Below are positions 33,159 through 41,278 of a stretch of 64,000 nucleotides of DNA, one piece after another (the stretch's first letter is position 1; each line of letters begins with the position of its first letter). The notes beneath the pieces are model-generated. The model saw only the letters and a list, made by a program, of their open reading frames with translations. It was not told the DNA's origin and made no database searches. The DNA comes from QHWK01 sp035315685 (lineage in GTDB: Bacteria; Acidobacteriota; Vicinamibacteria; Vicinamibacterales; CAVVIG01), in the NCBI GenBank assembly GCA_035315685.1, contig DATFXR010000233.1, forward strand, positions 5,393-69,392. The letters run 5' to 3'. The translations under genes were made by a program, and so were the position numbers.

Positions 33159-34456
33159 TGGCATACACCACTCTGTTCCTGGCCTCGGTGGCGGGCGCCG
33201 CGTGTGAGCTGCTGCGCGTCAGACGGATCTGGGCGTTCCTGATTCTCTTCATCGCGTTGATGCCGAAAGTCGCAGTGGCAGTCGTGCCCGGCAACACGAC
33301 GCCCCTGCGCGTGGACGACCTCGTGCTCGCCGTCGTGATCGGTGCGTGGATGGTGCAGCGCCTGTTCGCGCCATCGTGCGACAGCCAGCCAGCCATCCCG
33401 CCGTCGCCCGCCTCGCTCTTCCTGCTGCTCTACTGGGGCATCGCCGCCGCGTGCACGCTCGTCGGCATCGCGGCGCTGACGACCACTCCGCTCACCGGCA
33501 TGCTGCATATCGGCCGGCTGATTGAGTACGGCTTGCTGTACTACCTCTTCTACACGTCGATCGGCCCCGACGAGCTCCCACAGTTCGTCGAGGTCGTGTG
33601 CGTCGCGCTCCTCCTCGTCGTGGCGATCTGGATCGGCCAGCACTGGGCGCACGCACCGGCGAACGCCGCCACGCCATGGGCAACGCTCTACCCCACGTTC
33701 TCGGCGACCTACGACTTCGGCGGCTTCGTGATGCTGACGACGGTGCTGCTCTACGCGGTGTGGAGCACAGGCGCAAACCGCAGCCTCGCGATGACGGTCG
33801 CGCTCGCCGCCGGCGCCTTCGTGACCATCAATTCCGAATCGCGGGCGTCGCTGCTCGGCCTTGCCGTCGTCGTCGCCATCGATGTCGCGCTGCGCGCGCG
33901 CTGGTGGGCGGTCGCTGCGATCGGCGCTGCGGCGATTGCCGCGCCCTACCTCGTCCGCTCGCGCAAGATGCTCACCCTCGTCAGCGGCGTGGTCGCACTG
34001 GTGACGACCTTCAAGCTCGACGTGATCAGGCAGGCATTCGCCACCGATCCGAGCCTCGCGCTGCGGCTCCGCAACTGGTCGTTCGCGATCGATCACTGGC
34101 GGGCGCGGCCGTGGGCCGGCGACGGACTCGGCGGTTACCTGTCGTACACGAGGCAGTACGATCTGCCGGCGTCACCCGACGGCTGGTACATACGCGTGCT
34201 TGCGGACACCGGAGTGCTGGGGCTCGCCGCGTTCCTGCTGCTGATCGGCGCGCTCGCCTGGGTGCTGTTCGCGGGCGTCCGCCGGGAAACGGTCGCGATG
34301 CGGCGTGCTATCGTGTATGCGGCCGCGCTTGCGGTGGTGGCCGCGTCGGTCAGCGCGGTGCTCGTCGACACGTTCGTCTCCTACAAAATCATGGGCATGT
34401 TCTGGACGATTGTCGCGTGCGGCACCCGAGTGACCGCGAGAGAGGCGGCGGCCTGA
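33158..34456 (+). CDS. O-antigen ligase/polymerase family membrane protein (Wzy/WaaL)
   Basis: 432 residues with about ten hydrophobic segments. The diagnostic Wzy_C region includes INSESRASLLGLAVVVAID and RLRNWSFAIDHWRARPWAGD followed by GLGGYLSYTRQYDLPASPDG, then WYIRVLADTGVLGLAAFLLL. The first ATG that gives a membrane N-terminus is 33158; the upstream open frame overlaps the Wzz-like gene. Next to Wzz-like, Wzx-like and initiating transferase genes, a Wzy polymerase role is more likely than a lipid-A ligase, but the two cannot be told apart from sequence. Confidence 0.85.
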   Translation: MAYTTLFLASVAGAACELLRVRRIWAFLILFIALMPKVAVAVVPGNTTPLRVDDLVLAVVIGAWMVQRLFAPSCDSQPAIPPSPASLFLLLYWGIAAACTLVGIAALTTTPLTGMLHIGRLIEYGLLYYLFYTSIGPDELPQFVEVVCVALLLVVAIWIGQHWAHAPANAATPWATLYPTFSATYDFGGFVMLTTVLLYAVWSTGANRSLAMTVALAAGAFVTINSESRASLLGLAVVVAIDVALRARWWAVAAIGAAAIAAPYLVRSRKMLTLVSGVVALVTTFKLDVIRQAFATDPSLALRLRNWSFAIDHWRARPWAGDGLGGYLSYTRQYDLPASPDGWYIRVLADTGVLGLAAFLLLIGALAWVLFAGVRRETVAMRRAIVYAAALAVVAASVSAVLVDTFVSYKIMGMFWTIVACGTRVTAREAAA

Positions 34457-35835
34457 TGGTCCCGACGCCGCGCACGCAGATGACCGTGCGGACGCTCGCC
34501 CTGGTCTCGCTCGACCTCGCCGCGATCTTCGCCGGCTGGATTCTCGCGTCGAACTGGCGACTTGGATCGTACTGGGGGAACGAGTTCCGCCTGAACCACC
34601 AGACGCAGTTCGCCCTCCATGCGGCGATCTTCCTGGTCGCAGCGATCCTGTTCGAAACCTACGATCCGCGCCGCCCGTACGCGAGCTTCACCGAGATGCG
34701 CAAGCTGGTCGGCGGCTACCTGCTGGCGGGATTGATCGAACTGCTGATCTTCTTCTTCCGCCCGGAGCCGCTGGTCGGCCGCGGTATCTTTGCATTGAAC
34801 GTCGCCGTGTTCATTGCGATCGCGGCGATCGGTCGCGCCGGGTACAGCCTGTTCGGGACCGACTTCTTCAAGCGGCAGGCCCTCGTCGTCACATCGGGCG
34901 GCGTTGGCGCGCAACTGCTCGGCGAGCTGAAACGCGCGGCGGCGTCGGTCTATCAGATTCAGGGTTACGTTGCGCCAGCGCGGGACATGAGCGCGCCCAA
35001 CACGGCGCCGTGGCTCGGGGCCGGCGCCGACCTGAACGATCTGATCGAGCGGCGCAGGATCGACACGGTGATCGTCAGCAGCAGCATGGACTGCTGGAAC
35101 CGTTATCTGCAGCCGCTCATCATCGCGCGCAGCCGCGGCGTCGAGATCGTCGACCTGGCGACGGTGTGCGAGCGATTCCTGAACCGGATCCCCTGCGATC
35201 AAATCACCGAGCTATGGCTGCTGTGGGGGCTGATGGGACGCTCGTCTCTCTATGTGACGCGCCTGAAACGGCTGGTCGATTTCACGCTGGCGACCGTGCT
35301 GCTGATCGTGTCGCTGCCGCTGCTGCTGGCGATCGCCGTCGCGATCAGGCTGTCGAGCCGTGGGCCGATGCTGTTTCGCCAGGAGCGGATCGGCCTGCAC
35401 AATCGCCCGTTCACGGTCGTCAAGTTCCGCTCGATGGTCGACGGCGCCGAAGACGAATCGGGTCCGGTGTGGGCGGCCGAGCGCGATCCGCGCGTGACGC
35501 CGATCGGCCGCTGGCTTCGCCGCTGGCGCCTCGACGAGCTGCCGCAATTGTGGAACGTGATCAAGGGCGACATGAGCCTGGTCGGCCCGCGGCCCGAGCG
35601 CAGCGTGTTCGTCAACGAGTTCCTCACCGCCGTGCCGATGTACAACCAGCGTCACGGGCTGCGCCCGGGCATCACCGGCTGGGGGCAGATTCACTACGAC
35701 TACGCCGCGTCGCGCGAGCAGACGCGCGAGAAGCTCGAGTACGATCTGTTCTACGTGAAGAACGCTTCGTTCCTGCTCGATCTTGCAATCCTGCTGCGAA
35801 CGACGCGGACCCTCGTCGCCGCGCGAGGCAGATGA
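34456..35835 (+). CDS. Polyprenyl-phosphate sugar-phosphotransferase (WbaP/EpsL-like)
   Basis: 459 residues. N-terminal ~110 residues carry four hydrophobic helices, then a CoA-binding-like Rossmann segment (ALVVTSGGVGAQLLGELKR), then the catalytic domain from ~265: KRLVDFTLATVLLI helix, GPMLFRQERIGLHNRPFTV, VKFRSMV, RRWRLDELPQLWNVIKGDMS, LVGPRPERS, GLRPGITGWGQIHYDY. It loads the first sugar phosphate on undecaprenyl phosphate at the inner membrane. The ATG overlaps the polymerase stop as TGATG. Sugar specificity is not readable. Confidence 0.93.
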   Translation: MVPTPRTQMTVRTLALVSLDLAAIFAGWILASNWRLGSYWGNEFRLNHQTQFALHAAIFLVAAILFETYDPRRPYASFTEMRKLVGGYLLAGLIELLIFFFRPEPLVGRGIFALNVAVFIAIAAIGRAGYSLFGTDFFKRQALVVTSGGVGAQLLGELKRAAASVYQIQGYVAPARDMSAPNTAPWLGAGADLNDLIERRRIDTVIVSSSMDCWNRYLQPLIIARSRGVEIVDLATVCERFLNRIPCDQITELWLLWGLMGRSSLYVTRLKRLVDFTLATVLLIVSLPLLLAIAVAIRLSSRGPMLFRQERIGLHNRPFTVVKFRSMVDGAEDESGPVWAAERDPRVTPIGRWLRRWRLDELPQLWNVIKGDMSLVGPRPERSVFVNEFLTAVPMYNQRHGLRPGITGWGQIHYDYAASREQTREKLEYDLFYVKNASFLLDLAILLRTTRTLVAARGR

Positions 35836-35850
35836 AGCGTGGTGTGACCT

Positions 35851-35876
35851 AGCGAGGGCTTCAGCCGAGCGTCAGC
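35851..35876. repeat. Dispersed GGGCTTCAGCCGAGCGTC unit (reverse copy)
   Basis: AGCGAGGGCTTCAGCCGAGC followed by GTCAGC fills the 44-base gap between the sugar transferase and the next glycosyltransferase. It is the reverse complement of the units at 3365, 18377 and 38875. Confidence 0.75.
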
Positions 35877-35879
35877 GCC

Positions 35880-36773
35880 GTGAAACTTTCCATCGTCATC
35901 CCGACCTATAACGCGCACGAGTGGATCCAGGGTTGCATCGACTCGATCAGGCTGCACCGCCCCTCGTGCGACTACGAGATCATTGTCGTCGACGATCGCT
36001 CGAGCGACGACACGGTGGAGATCGTGCGGCGGATGTATCCGGACATCCTGGTGTTTGCCAACGAACGGAACATCGGCTTCGGCAAGACGGTCAACGCCGG
36101 CCTGGGCGCCGCCCGCGGCGAGTACGTCCTCGTGTTGAACAACGACACCTGGATGCATGAGGACGCGCTCGACGCGATGATCGGCTACCTCGACGCGCAC
36201 CGCGACACCGGCATCGTCGGACCCAGAGTGCTGAACAGCGACGGTTCGCTGCAGCAGCAGTGCCGCCGGCGCATTCCGACGCCGGGCGCTGCCCTCCTCT
36301 ATTTCAGCGGCGTCGCGAAACTGTTTCCGAAGAACCCGCGCATCGCCGGCTACCTGATGACGGCGGCCGACGAACATCAGACGACCGAAGTCGATTCGGT
36401 GTCAGGCGCCTGCCTGATGGTGCGGCGCGAGGTGCTCGACGCGATTCACGGCTTCGACCCGGAGTACTACCTGTACGGCGAAGACATGGATTTCTGCTGG
36501 CGGACGAAACTGGCGGGCTGGAAGGTGGTGTACTTTCCCGGCGCCGCGATCACGCATTTCGGTGGCCAGGGCGGCACCGGGAAGAAGAAGATCTACGCGA
36601 CGATCGAGTGGCACCGTGCGATGTGGATCTTCTACCGCAAGCACCGCGCGCCGACGGTCGCGTTTCCAGAGCGCGCCCTGGTCTACTCCGGCATTGCGCT
36701 GAAGACCGCGGTCGCCGTCGCGCTCAATGCCGTCAGGCGATCCGGAACGCCGGGAACGGCGAAGCCGCAGTAA
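35880..36773 (+). CDS. GT2 glycosyltransferase, rhamnosyltransferase-like
   Basis: 297 residues, GT-A fold. Seen: LSIVIPTYNAHEWIQGCIDS, VVDDRSSDDTVEI (36-48), ANERNIGFGKTVNAGL, the NND metal site (87-89), VDSVSGACLMVRREV and YLYGEDMDFCWRTKLAGW with the catalytic Asp. This pattern is the WbbL/RfbN-like group. GTG 35880 start. A C-terminal amphipathic segment probably docks to the membrane. Adds one sugar to the lipid-linked repeat unit; donor unknown. Confidence 0.92.
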   Translation: MKLSIVIPTYNAHEWIQGCIDSIRLHRPSCDYEIIVVDDRSSDDTVEIVRRMYPDILVFANERNIGFGKTVNAGLGAARGEYVLVLNNDTWMHEDALDAMIGYLDAHRDTGIVGPRVLNSDGSLQQQCRRRIPTPGAALLYFSGVAKLFPKNPRIAGYLMTAADEHQTTEVDSVSGACLMVRREVLDAIHGFDPEYYLYGEDMDFCWRTKLAGWKVVYFPGAAITHFGGQGGTGKKKIYATIEWHRAMWIFYRKHRAPTVAFPERALVYSGIALKTAVAVALNAVRRSGTPGTAKPQ

Positions 36774-36780
36774 GCGACGC

Positions 36781-38874
36781 ATGCGAGCCGCGCGCGCGAC
36801 GTGGGTGTGGGCGCTCGCGGCGGCTGCCGCACTCCTCTATCCCGACCATATTGCCGGCGCGTTCGACGGTGTGCCGCTCGATCGCGTCGCCGAAGCGCTC
36901 ATCGTCGGCGGCCTGGTCCCCGCGTTGTGGTGGTTCTACCCGAGCTTTCTCGCCACACGGCGCGCGCGCGTGTGCATTCTCACTCTCGCTGCCTGGCGGA
37001 TCGCATCGAGCCTGCTGTTCGTGCAGGACGGCTGGTGCGTGCAGTTCGTCCCGGCGAGGCCGTTCGCGAAAGACGCGGGCCACGTGCCGCACGCGTGGGA
37101 CCTCCGCGCCGACTGGCGATCGTTCGAGCCGGCCTGCTCCGCGATCATGACGCGGAGCTACCACGCCTTCGAAGATTTCCCGGCCTGGTTCTTCAACCTG
37201 CCGCCGCCGAACGAGAGCTGGCCGCAGGCGATCGACATTCCGCCGGGCGCGACGACGCCGATGTACGTGCGCGGGTATCTGACGCCGGCGACGGGCGGGA
37301 CGCTCGATTTCGAGGGCGCGTCCGGTGTCACCGGCACCGTGAGCCTCGACGGTCGGGTGACGCCATGGCCGGTGCACGTCGACGCGGGCACGCACACGAT
37401 CGCGGCCGACGCGGTGCTCAACTACAACAAGTGGGCGCTGATCACGAAGTGGAACGGCCGCGACCTGTGGAGCAGCGGCGTGACCGCGACCGTGGAGCGT
37501 CCGTCGCCGATCGACATGCTGGTGCGGCCGTGGATCGGATTGATCCCGACGCTGCTGACGGTCGCCTTCGTCGGATCGTGGGTGGTTGCGGCAGCGAGCG
37601 CCGTGGGGAGTCCGATGACGATCGCGTGGGCCGCGGCATCGGCGGCGACAATCGCGACAGTCGTCTCCGCGGCGCCACCGGAAGCGGCGCGCTGGGTGAT
37701 TCCCGCGATCGCGCTCGCCGCGTTCCTGCCGGTCCCGCCGCGGCTGCAGAACATCGCCGGCGCGTACGCGCTGGTCGGTGTGCCGTGGCTCGCCTTCGTG
37801 CTTGCCGGCGGGATTCCGCTGATCGGCAAGTTCATCCTGTACGAATTCGGCAACGACTACTGGATGTATCAGCGCTACGGATATCGAATCGTGATGCAGG
37901 GCTACTGGCTCGAGGGCGGCTCGCCGCTGTTCTACTTTCAGCCGCTGTACCGATGGATCACGGGCCTGCTGCATCTCGTCTTCGGCGATTCGAGCGTCGG
38001 CGAGCGATTCTGGGACGGCATGTGCCTGCTGGCGGGCGCGCTCGTGAGCTTCCGCATCGTGCGTTCGTTCGCCGGATTCAGATGGGCGATCGTCGCCGCG
38101 GTGCTGTCGCTCTCGGTCTTCGCGCTCGGCACGGCGCGATATCTGATGGGGTTTGGTCTGAGCGAGATTTCGTCCGCCGGGCTCTTCTACATGGCGGCGC
38201 TGTGCGCGATGCGGAGTCGTGCGCCGCATGCGCGGGTCTGTGCGATCGGCGCGGGCGTGCTCGCGACGCTGGCGTTCTACACGCGGCTGAACAACGGCAT
38301 CATGTCGTTCGGCGTCGCGTGCTTCGCGTTGTCGCTCACCGTGCCGGTGCGGGCCCTCGCTTCCCCATGGCGATCGGGGCTGTGGCGCCGCATCTCGTGG
38401 TGGACGGTGGCGGGCGTCTGGGGCGGGGTCGCGTGCGGCCTGATTGCCTTCGCGTGGCGGACGTGGCACTACACCGGCGTGTTCAGTGTCCTGCACGGCA
38501 CGTCGGGCTCCCTCCTCGCGATCTTCAAGCCTGATTCGCCAATGCGCGCGAACTTCGATCGCCTCTTCACGAACCTGGCGAGCGTGCTCACAGTCAACGA
38601 CCCGCCGCGGTTCGATGTCTACGCGCTGCCGGTCATGACGGGCGCGCTGGTCGCTGTCCTGTCGCTGGCTGGCGTAGCGAAGCTGCGCGATCTGCCGGCG
38701 GCCGCCGTTCTGTTCTTCGCGTCAGCGATCGCCGCGCAGTTCGTCGTCGCCGGCTCGGCATATCCCGGCCGCTTCTCGATCCACCTGCTGCCGGTCACGT
38801 CGGCGCTGACCGTGTGTGCCGTGGCGAGGATCGCGGGCGCTTCTAAAGGGCTGCGCGATCGGAAGTCCCGCTGA
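36781..38874 (+). CDS. Large polytopic membrane protein, GT-C/mannosyltransferase-like
   Basis: 697 residues. The N-terminal third has two or three helices followed by a soluble part (~100-260) with a beta-rich TLDFEGASGVTGTVSLDG stretch, probably periplasmic. The remaining part has about ten helices. I see no firm DxD or ExD motif: GNDYWMYQRYGY near the first long loop is the best candidate. Such proteins use polyprenyl-phosphate sugars to glycosylate or modify polymers outside the membrane. ATG 36781 lies 7 bases after the GT2 stop. Family assignment is tentative. Confidence 0.7.
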   Translation: MRAARATWVWALAAAAALLYPDHIAGAFDGVPLDRVAEALIVGGLVPALWWFYPSFLATRRARVCILTLAAWRIASSLLFVQDGWCVQFVPARPFAKDAGHVPHAWDLRADWRSFEPACSAIMTRSYHAFEDFPAWFFNLPPPNESWPQAIDIPPGATTPMYVRGYLTPATGGTLDFEGASGVTGTVSLDGRVTPWPVHVDAGTHTIAADAVLNYNKWALITKWNGRDLWSSGVTATVERPSPIDMLVRPWIGLIPTLLTVAFVGSWVVAAASAVGSPMTIAWAAASAATIATVVSAAPPEAARWVIPAIALAAFLPVPPRLQNIAGAYALVGVPWLAFVLAGGIPLIGKFILYEFGNDYWMYQRYGYRIVMQGYWLEGGSPLFYFQPLYRWITGLLHLVFGDSSVGERFWDGMCLLAGALVSFRIVRSFAGFRWAIVAAVLSLSVFALGTARYLMGFGLSEISSAGLFYMAALCAMRSRAPHARVCAIGAGVLATLAFYTRLNNGIMSFGVACFALSLTVPVRALASPWRSGLWRRISWWTVAGVWGGVACGLIAFAWRTWHYTGVFSVLHGTSGSLLAIFKPDSPMRANFDRLFTNLASVLTVNDPPRFDVYALPVMTGALVAVLSLAGVAKLRDLPAAAVLFFASAIAAQFVVAGSAYPGRFSIHLLPVTSALTVCAVARIAGASKGLRDRKSR

Positions 38875-38899
38875 CGCACGGCTGAAGCCGTCGCGCGGC
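38875..38899. repeat. Dispersed repeat unit at a convergent junction
   Basis: ACGCACGGCTGAAGCCGTCG then CGCGG directly follows the stop of the GT-C gene and lies before the convergent stop of the DUF218 gene (gap of 38 bases). Same family as 18377. Confidence 0.75.
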
Positions 38900-38912
38900 A
38901 TCGCGGCCGCGT

Positions 38913-39701
38913 TTACATCCAGCCGCGGAGGCGGTAGTACAAGGTCGCGGCGGCGTCGTAGACCACGCTGTCGAAGAGCAGCAGGCCGAAGTCGCTCGGC
39001 ATCCAGCGCAACTTCTCCGACCAGTGATCCGGCTTGATCGGTGCCGCGGACGGGATCACATCGAGGCCGGCCGCGCGAAAGACGGCGAGCGAGCGCGCCA
39101 TATGCGTCAGCGAGGTGACCAGGACGATCGGCCGGGACGGTTTTCCGGCAAGCGTGCGCGCAATCAGCAACGCCTCTTCGCGCGTCGTCTTCGACTCTGC
39201 CTCGATCGTCACGCGATCGGGCGGAACGCCGAGCTGGACGATCGCATTCCGCATGGCCTCTGCTTCCGCCCGGGCACCTTTGCGGCGCTCGGTCACGCCG
39301 CCCGACACCAGAATCGTCGGACCGTCGAGCAGCCGGTACAGCCGTGCGCCTTCGAGCAGGCGGAGTCCCGCGCGCAGGGACACCTGGTTGATCACGAGAT
39401 CGCCGATCCGCATCGTGCTGTTGCCCGCGCCCAGCACGATCACCAGCCTCGCGCCCCGCGCGTCGGCGGCGCTGGCGAGCGGCTGATAGGCGCGGCCCTG
39501 CCAGCGCACGAGCCGCTCGGCGCACGCGGGCGACGCGAGCACCCAGTACGATACGAGAATGGCGGCGAAGTACCAGCGCGCGCCACGCTGGGTCCGCCGC
39601 CAGAACGAGAGCGCGACGCCGATCGCCAGCAGCGCGATGAAGAACGTCAGCGAGGCTGGACTCGCGTACAGCTTTGCGGCGTCCACGAGAGCGTCGATCA
39701 T
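38913..39701 (-). CDS. DUF218 (YdcF/ElyC/SanA-like) membrane-anchored protein
   Basis: 262 residues: two N-terminal hydrophobic segments (LTFFIALLAIGVALSFW, WYFAAILVSYWVLASPA) then a soluble DUF218 domain. Seen: ARLVIVLGAGNSTMRIGD, ILVSGGVTERRKGARAEAEAM, VTIEAESKTTREEALLI, PIVLVTSLTHMARSLAVF. ElyC and SanA affect envelope integrity and undecaprenyl-carrier balance in E. coli. The ATG 39701 start overlaps the transporter stop as ATGA. Usually DUF218 proteins have one or two anchors, as here. Confidence 0.88.
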   Translation of the reverse strand: MIDALVDAAKLYASPASLTFFIALLAIGVALSFWRRTQRGARWYFAAILVSYWVLASPACAERLVRWQGRAYQPLASAADARGARLVIVLGAGNSTMRIGDLVINQVSLRAGLRLLEGARLYRLLDGPTILVSGGVTERRKGARAEAEAMRNAIVQLGVPPDRVTIEAESKTTREEALLIARTLAGKPSRPIVLVTSLTHMARSLAVFRAAGLDVIPSAAPIKPDHWSEKLRWMPSDFGLLLFDSVVYDAAATLYYRLRGWM

Positions 39702-41278
39702 ACGGCGCGCTGCACGGCCGGCTCTGCCATCACGCCGCGCCACGTGAGCCGCAACGCTCCCTCGGACGGGCGCTCAGGAAGGACGAACCCGAGCGCCCAG
39801 CCGGACAGCAGCGTCGCGGCAAGGCCGAACGTCGACGGCCACATGAACCCGATCGACGTGTGATACGCGACCACGTAGCTCGCGATCGTGCCGATCGTTC
39901 CGGCCGCCAGCGTCGCGAGGCTCGCCGCGCGCCGGCTGAACATCGCCAGCAGATAGATCCCGAACAGCGGGCCGGTGAACGCGTTGATCAACTTGTTCGC
40001 GATCTCGAGCAGGCTGCCGATCTTCGAGACGTTCACCGCGAGCAGCGTGCCAAGCCCTCCGAACACGAACGTCGCCACGCGCGACACCCGCACCTGGCGA
40101 TCCTGCTCGGTTGCGGTCAGCGCGACGCCGGAGGTCTGCCGTCCGAGGACCAGTCGATTGTAGAAGTCGACCACCACGACCGACGTGCACGAATTGATCG
40201 CCGAGTCCACGCTCGACAGCGACGCCGCCATCAGCGACGCGATCACCAGGCCGACGGCGCCGGCGGGGAACGTCTGCAGCATGAAGTACGGGAGGATGCG
40301 ATCGGTCGCAAAGTCCGGCGGCAGAGCATGGCTCTGAAAGTATGCGAACAGCGCCAGGCCGACGAACGAGAGCGCGAACATCCACACGATGTCGCCCGCG
40401 GCGTTGACGACGAACGCCCGCCGCGCTTCCGGCAGCGAGCGCGTCGTCTGCAGCCGCTGCACCATGATCTGATCGCCGACGTACGCCGCCATGCGGCCGG
40501 TCAGCAGCGACGCCATGATCGCGACGATGCTGAGCGGCTGTTCGAAGAAGACGCGCACCTGCGCCAGGAAGCCGCCGCCGGGCGCGGTTGCGAACGGCGC
40601 GATCAGCGTCGTCCTGCCAGCGGTCGCCGCGATCTGCCAGATCTGCGGCAGCCCGCCCGCCACCGATCGCGTGGCGATGACGACGACGGCGGCGAGGCCG
40701 CTGAAGCGCACGCAGAACTGCACCACGTCGTTCCAGATCACCGCCTTCACACCGCCGAGCGCGGTGTAGACGGTCACGACCACGCCGAGGACGAGCACCG
40801 TCCACGTGACCGGCAACGCGCCGGACGAAGCGACTTCGACGGCCAGACAAGGCACGTAGGTCGCGGTTGCCATCCAGCCGAGCCGCCAGACGATGAAGAT
40901 GCCGGCCGCGAGGCTGCGCACGCGAACGTCGAAGCGCGCCTCGAGGTACTCATAGGCGGTGAAGTAATTCAGGCGGCGGTAGAACGGCAGCGTCACGCGA
41001 GCGACCCACGGGTACAGCAGCAGCCACGACGTCGTGCCGGTGAGCAGCACGAGCCCATACCTGATCGTGGACGACGGCTGCATCAAATAGTCGATCGCGC
41101 TGTCGAGCGCCGCCATCAGCGACAACCCGACCGGGAGCCACGTCATCGACTGGTGTGCGAGGAAGAAATCGTCGAGCGATCGCTGCCGCCGCGAGAAGTA
41201 CACGCCGACGCCGGTGAGCGCGGCGAGGTAGGCGACGATGATCACGGCGTCGTAGACGCGGAAGGAGCCGGTGGTCAT
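39698..41278 (-). CDS. Sodium:solute symporter family transporter
   Basis: 526 residues with about 13 hydrophobic helices, SSS/LeuT-fold. Seen: VYDAVIIVAYLAALTGVGVYF, SLDDFFLAHQSMTWLPVGLSLMA with the conserved GR/DFFLA-type region, YTALGGVKAVIWNDVVQF (TxxGGxKAVxWTDxxQ signature) and SLMAASLSSVDSAINSCTSVV (sodium-site helix 8 motif). Sodium-coupled uptake of a sugar, acid or similar solute. ATG 41278 overlaps the DUF2142-like stop (ATGA). Substrate not predictable. Confidence 0.92.
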   Translation of the reverse strand: MTTGSFRVYDAVIIVAYLAALTGVGVYFSRRQRSLDDFFLAHQSMTWLPVGLSLMAALDSAIDYLMQPSSTIRYGLVLLTGTTSWLLLYPWVARVTLPFYRRLNYFTAYEYLEARFDVRVRSLAAGIFIVWRLGWMATATYVPCLAVEVASSGALPVTWTVLVLGVVVTVYTALGGVKAVIWNDVVQFCVRFSGLAAVVVIATRSVAGGLPQIWQIAATAGRTTLIAPFATAPGGGFLAQVRVFFEQPLSIVAIMASLLTGRMAAYVGDQIMVQRLQTTRSLPEARRAFVVNAAGDIVWMFALSFVGLALFAYFQSHALPPDFATDRILPYFMLQTFPAGAVGLVIASLMAASLSSVDSAINSCTSVVVVDFYNRLVLGRQTSGVALTATEQDRQVRVSRVATFVFGGLGTLLAVNVSKIGSLLEIANKLINAFTGPLFGIYLLAMFSRRAASLATLAAGTIGTIASYVVAYHTSIGFMWPSTFGLAATLLSGWALGFVLPERPSEGALRLTWRGVMAEPAVQRAV

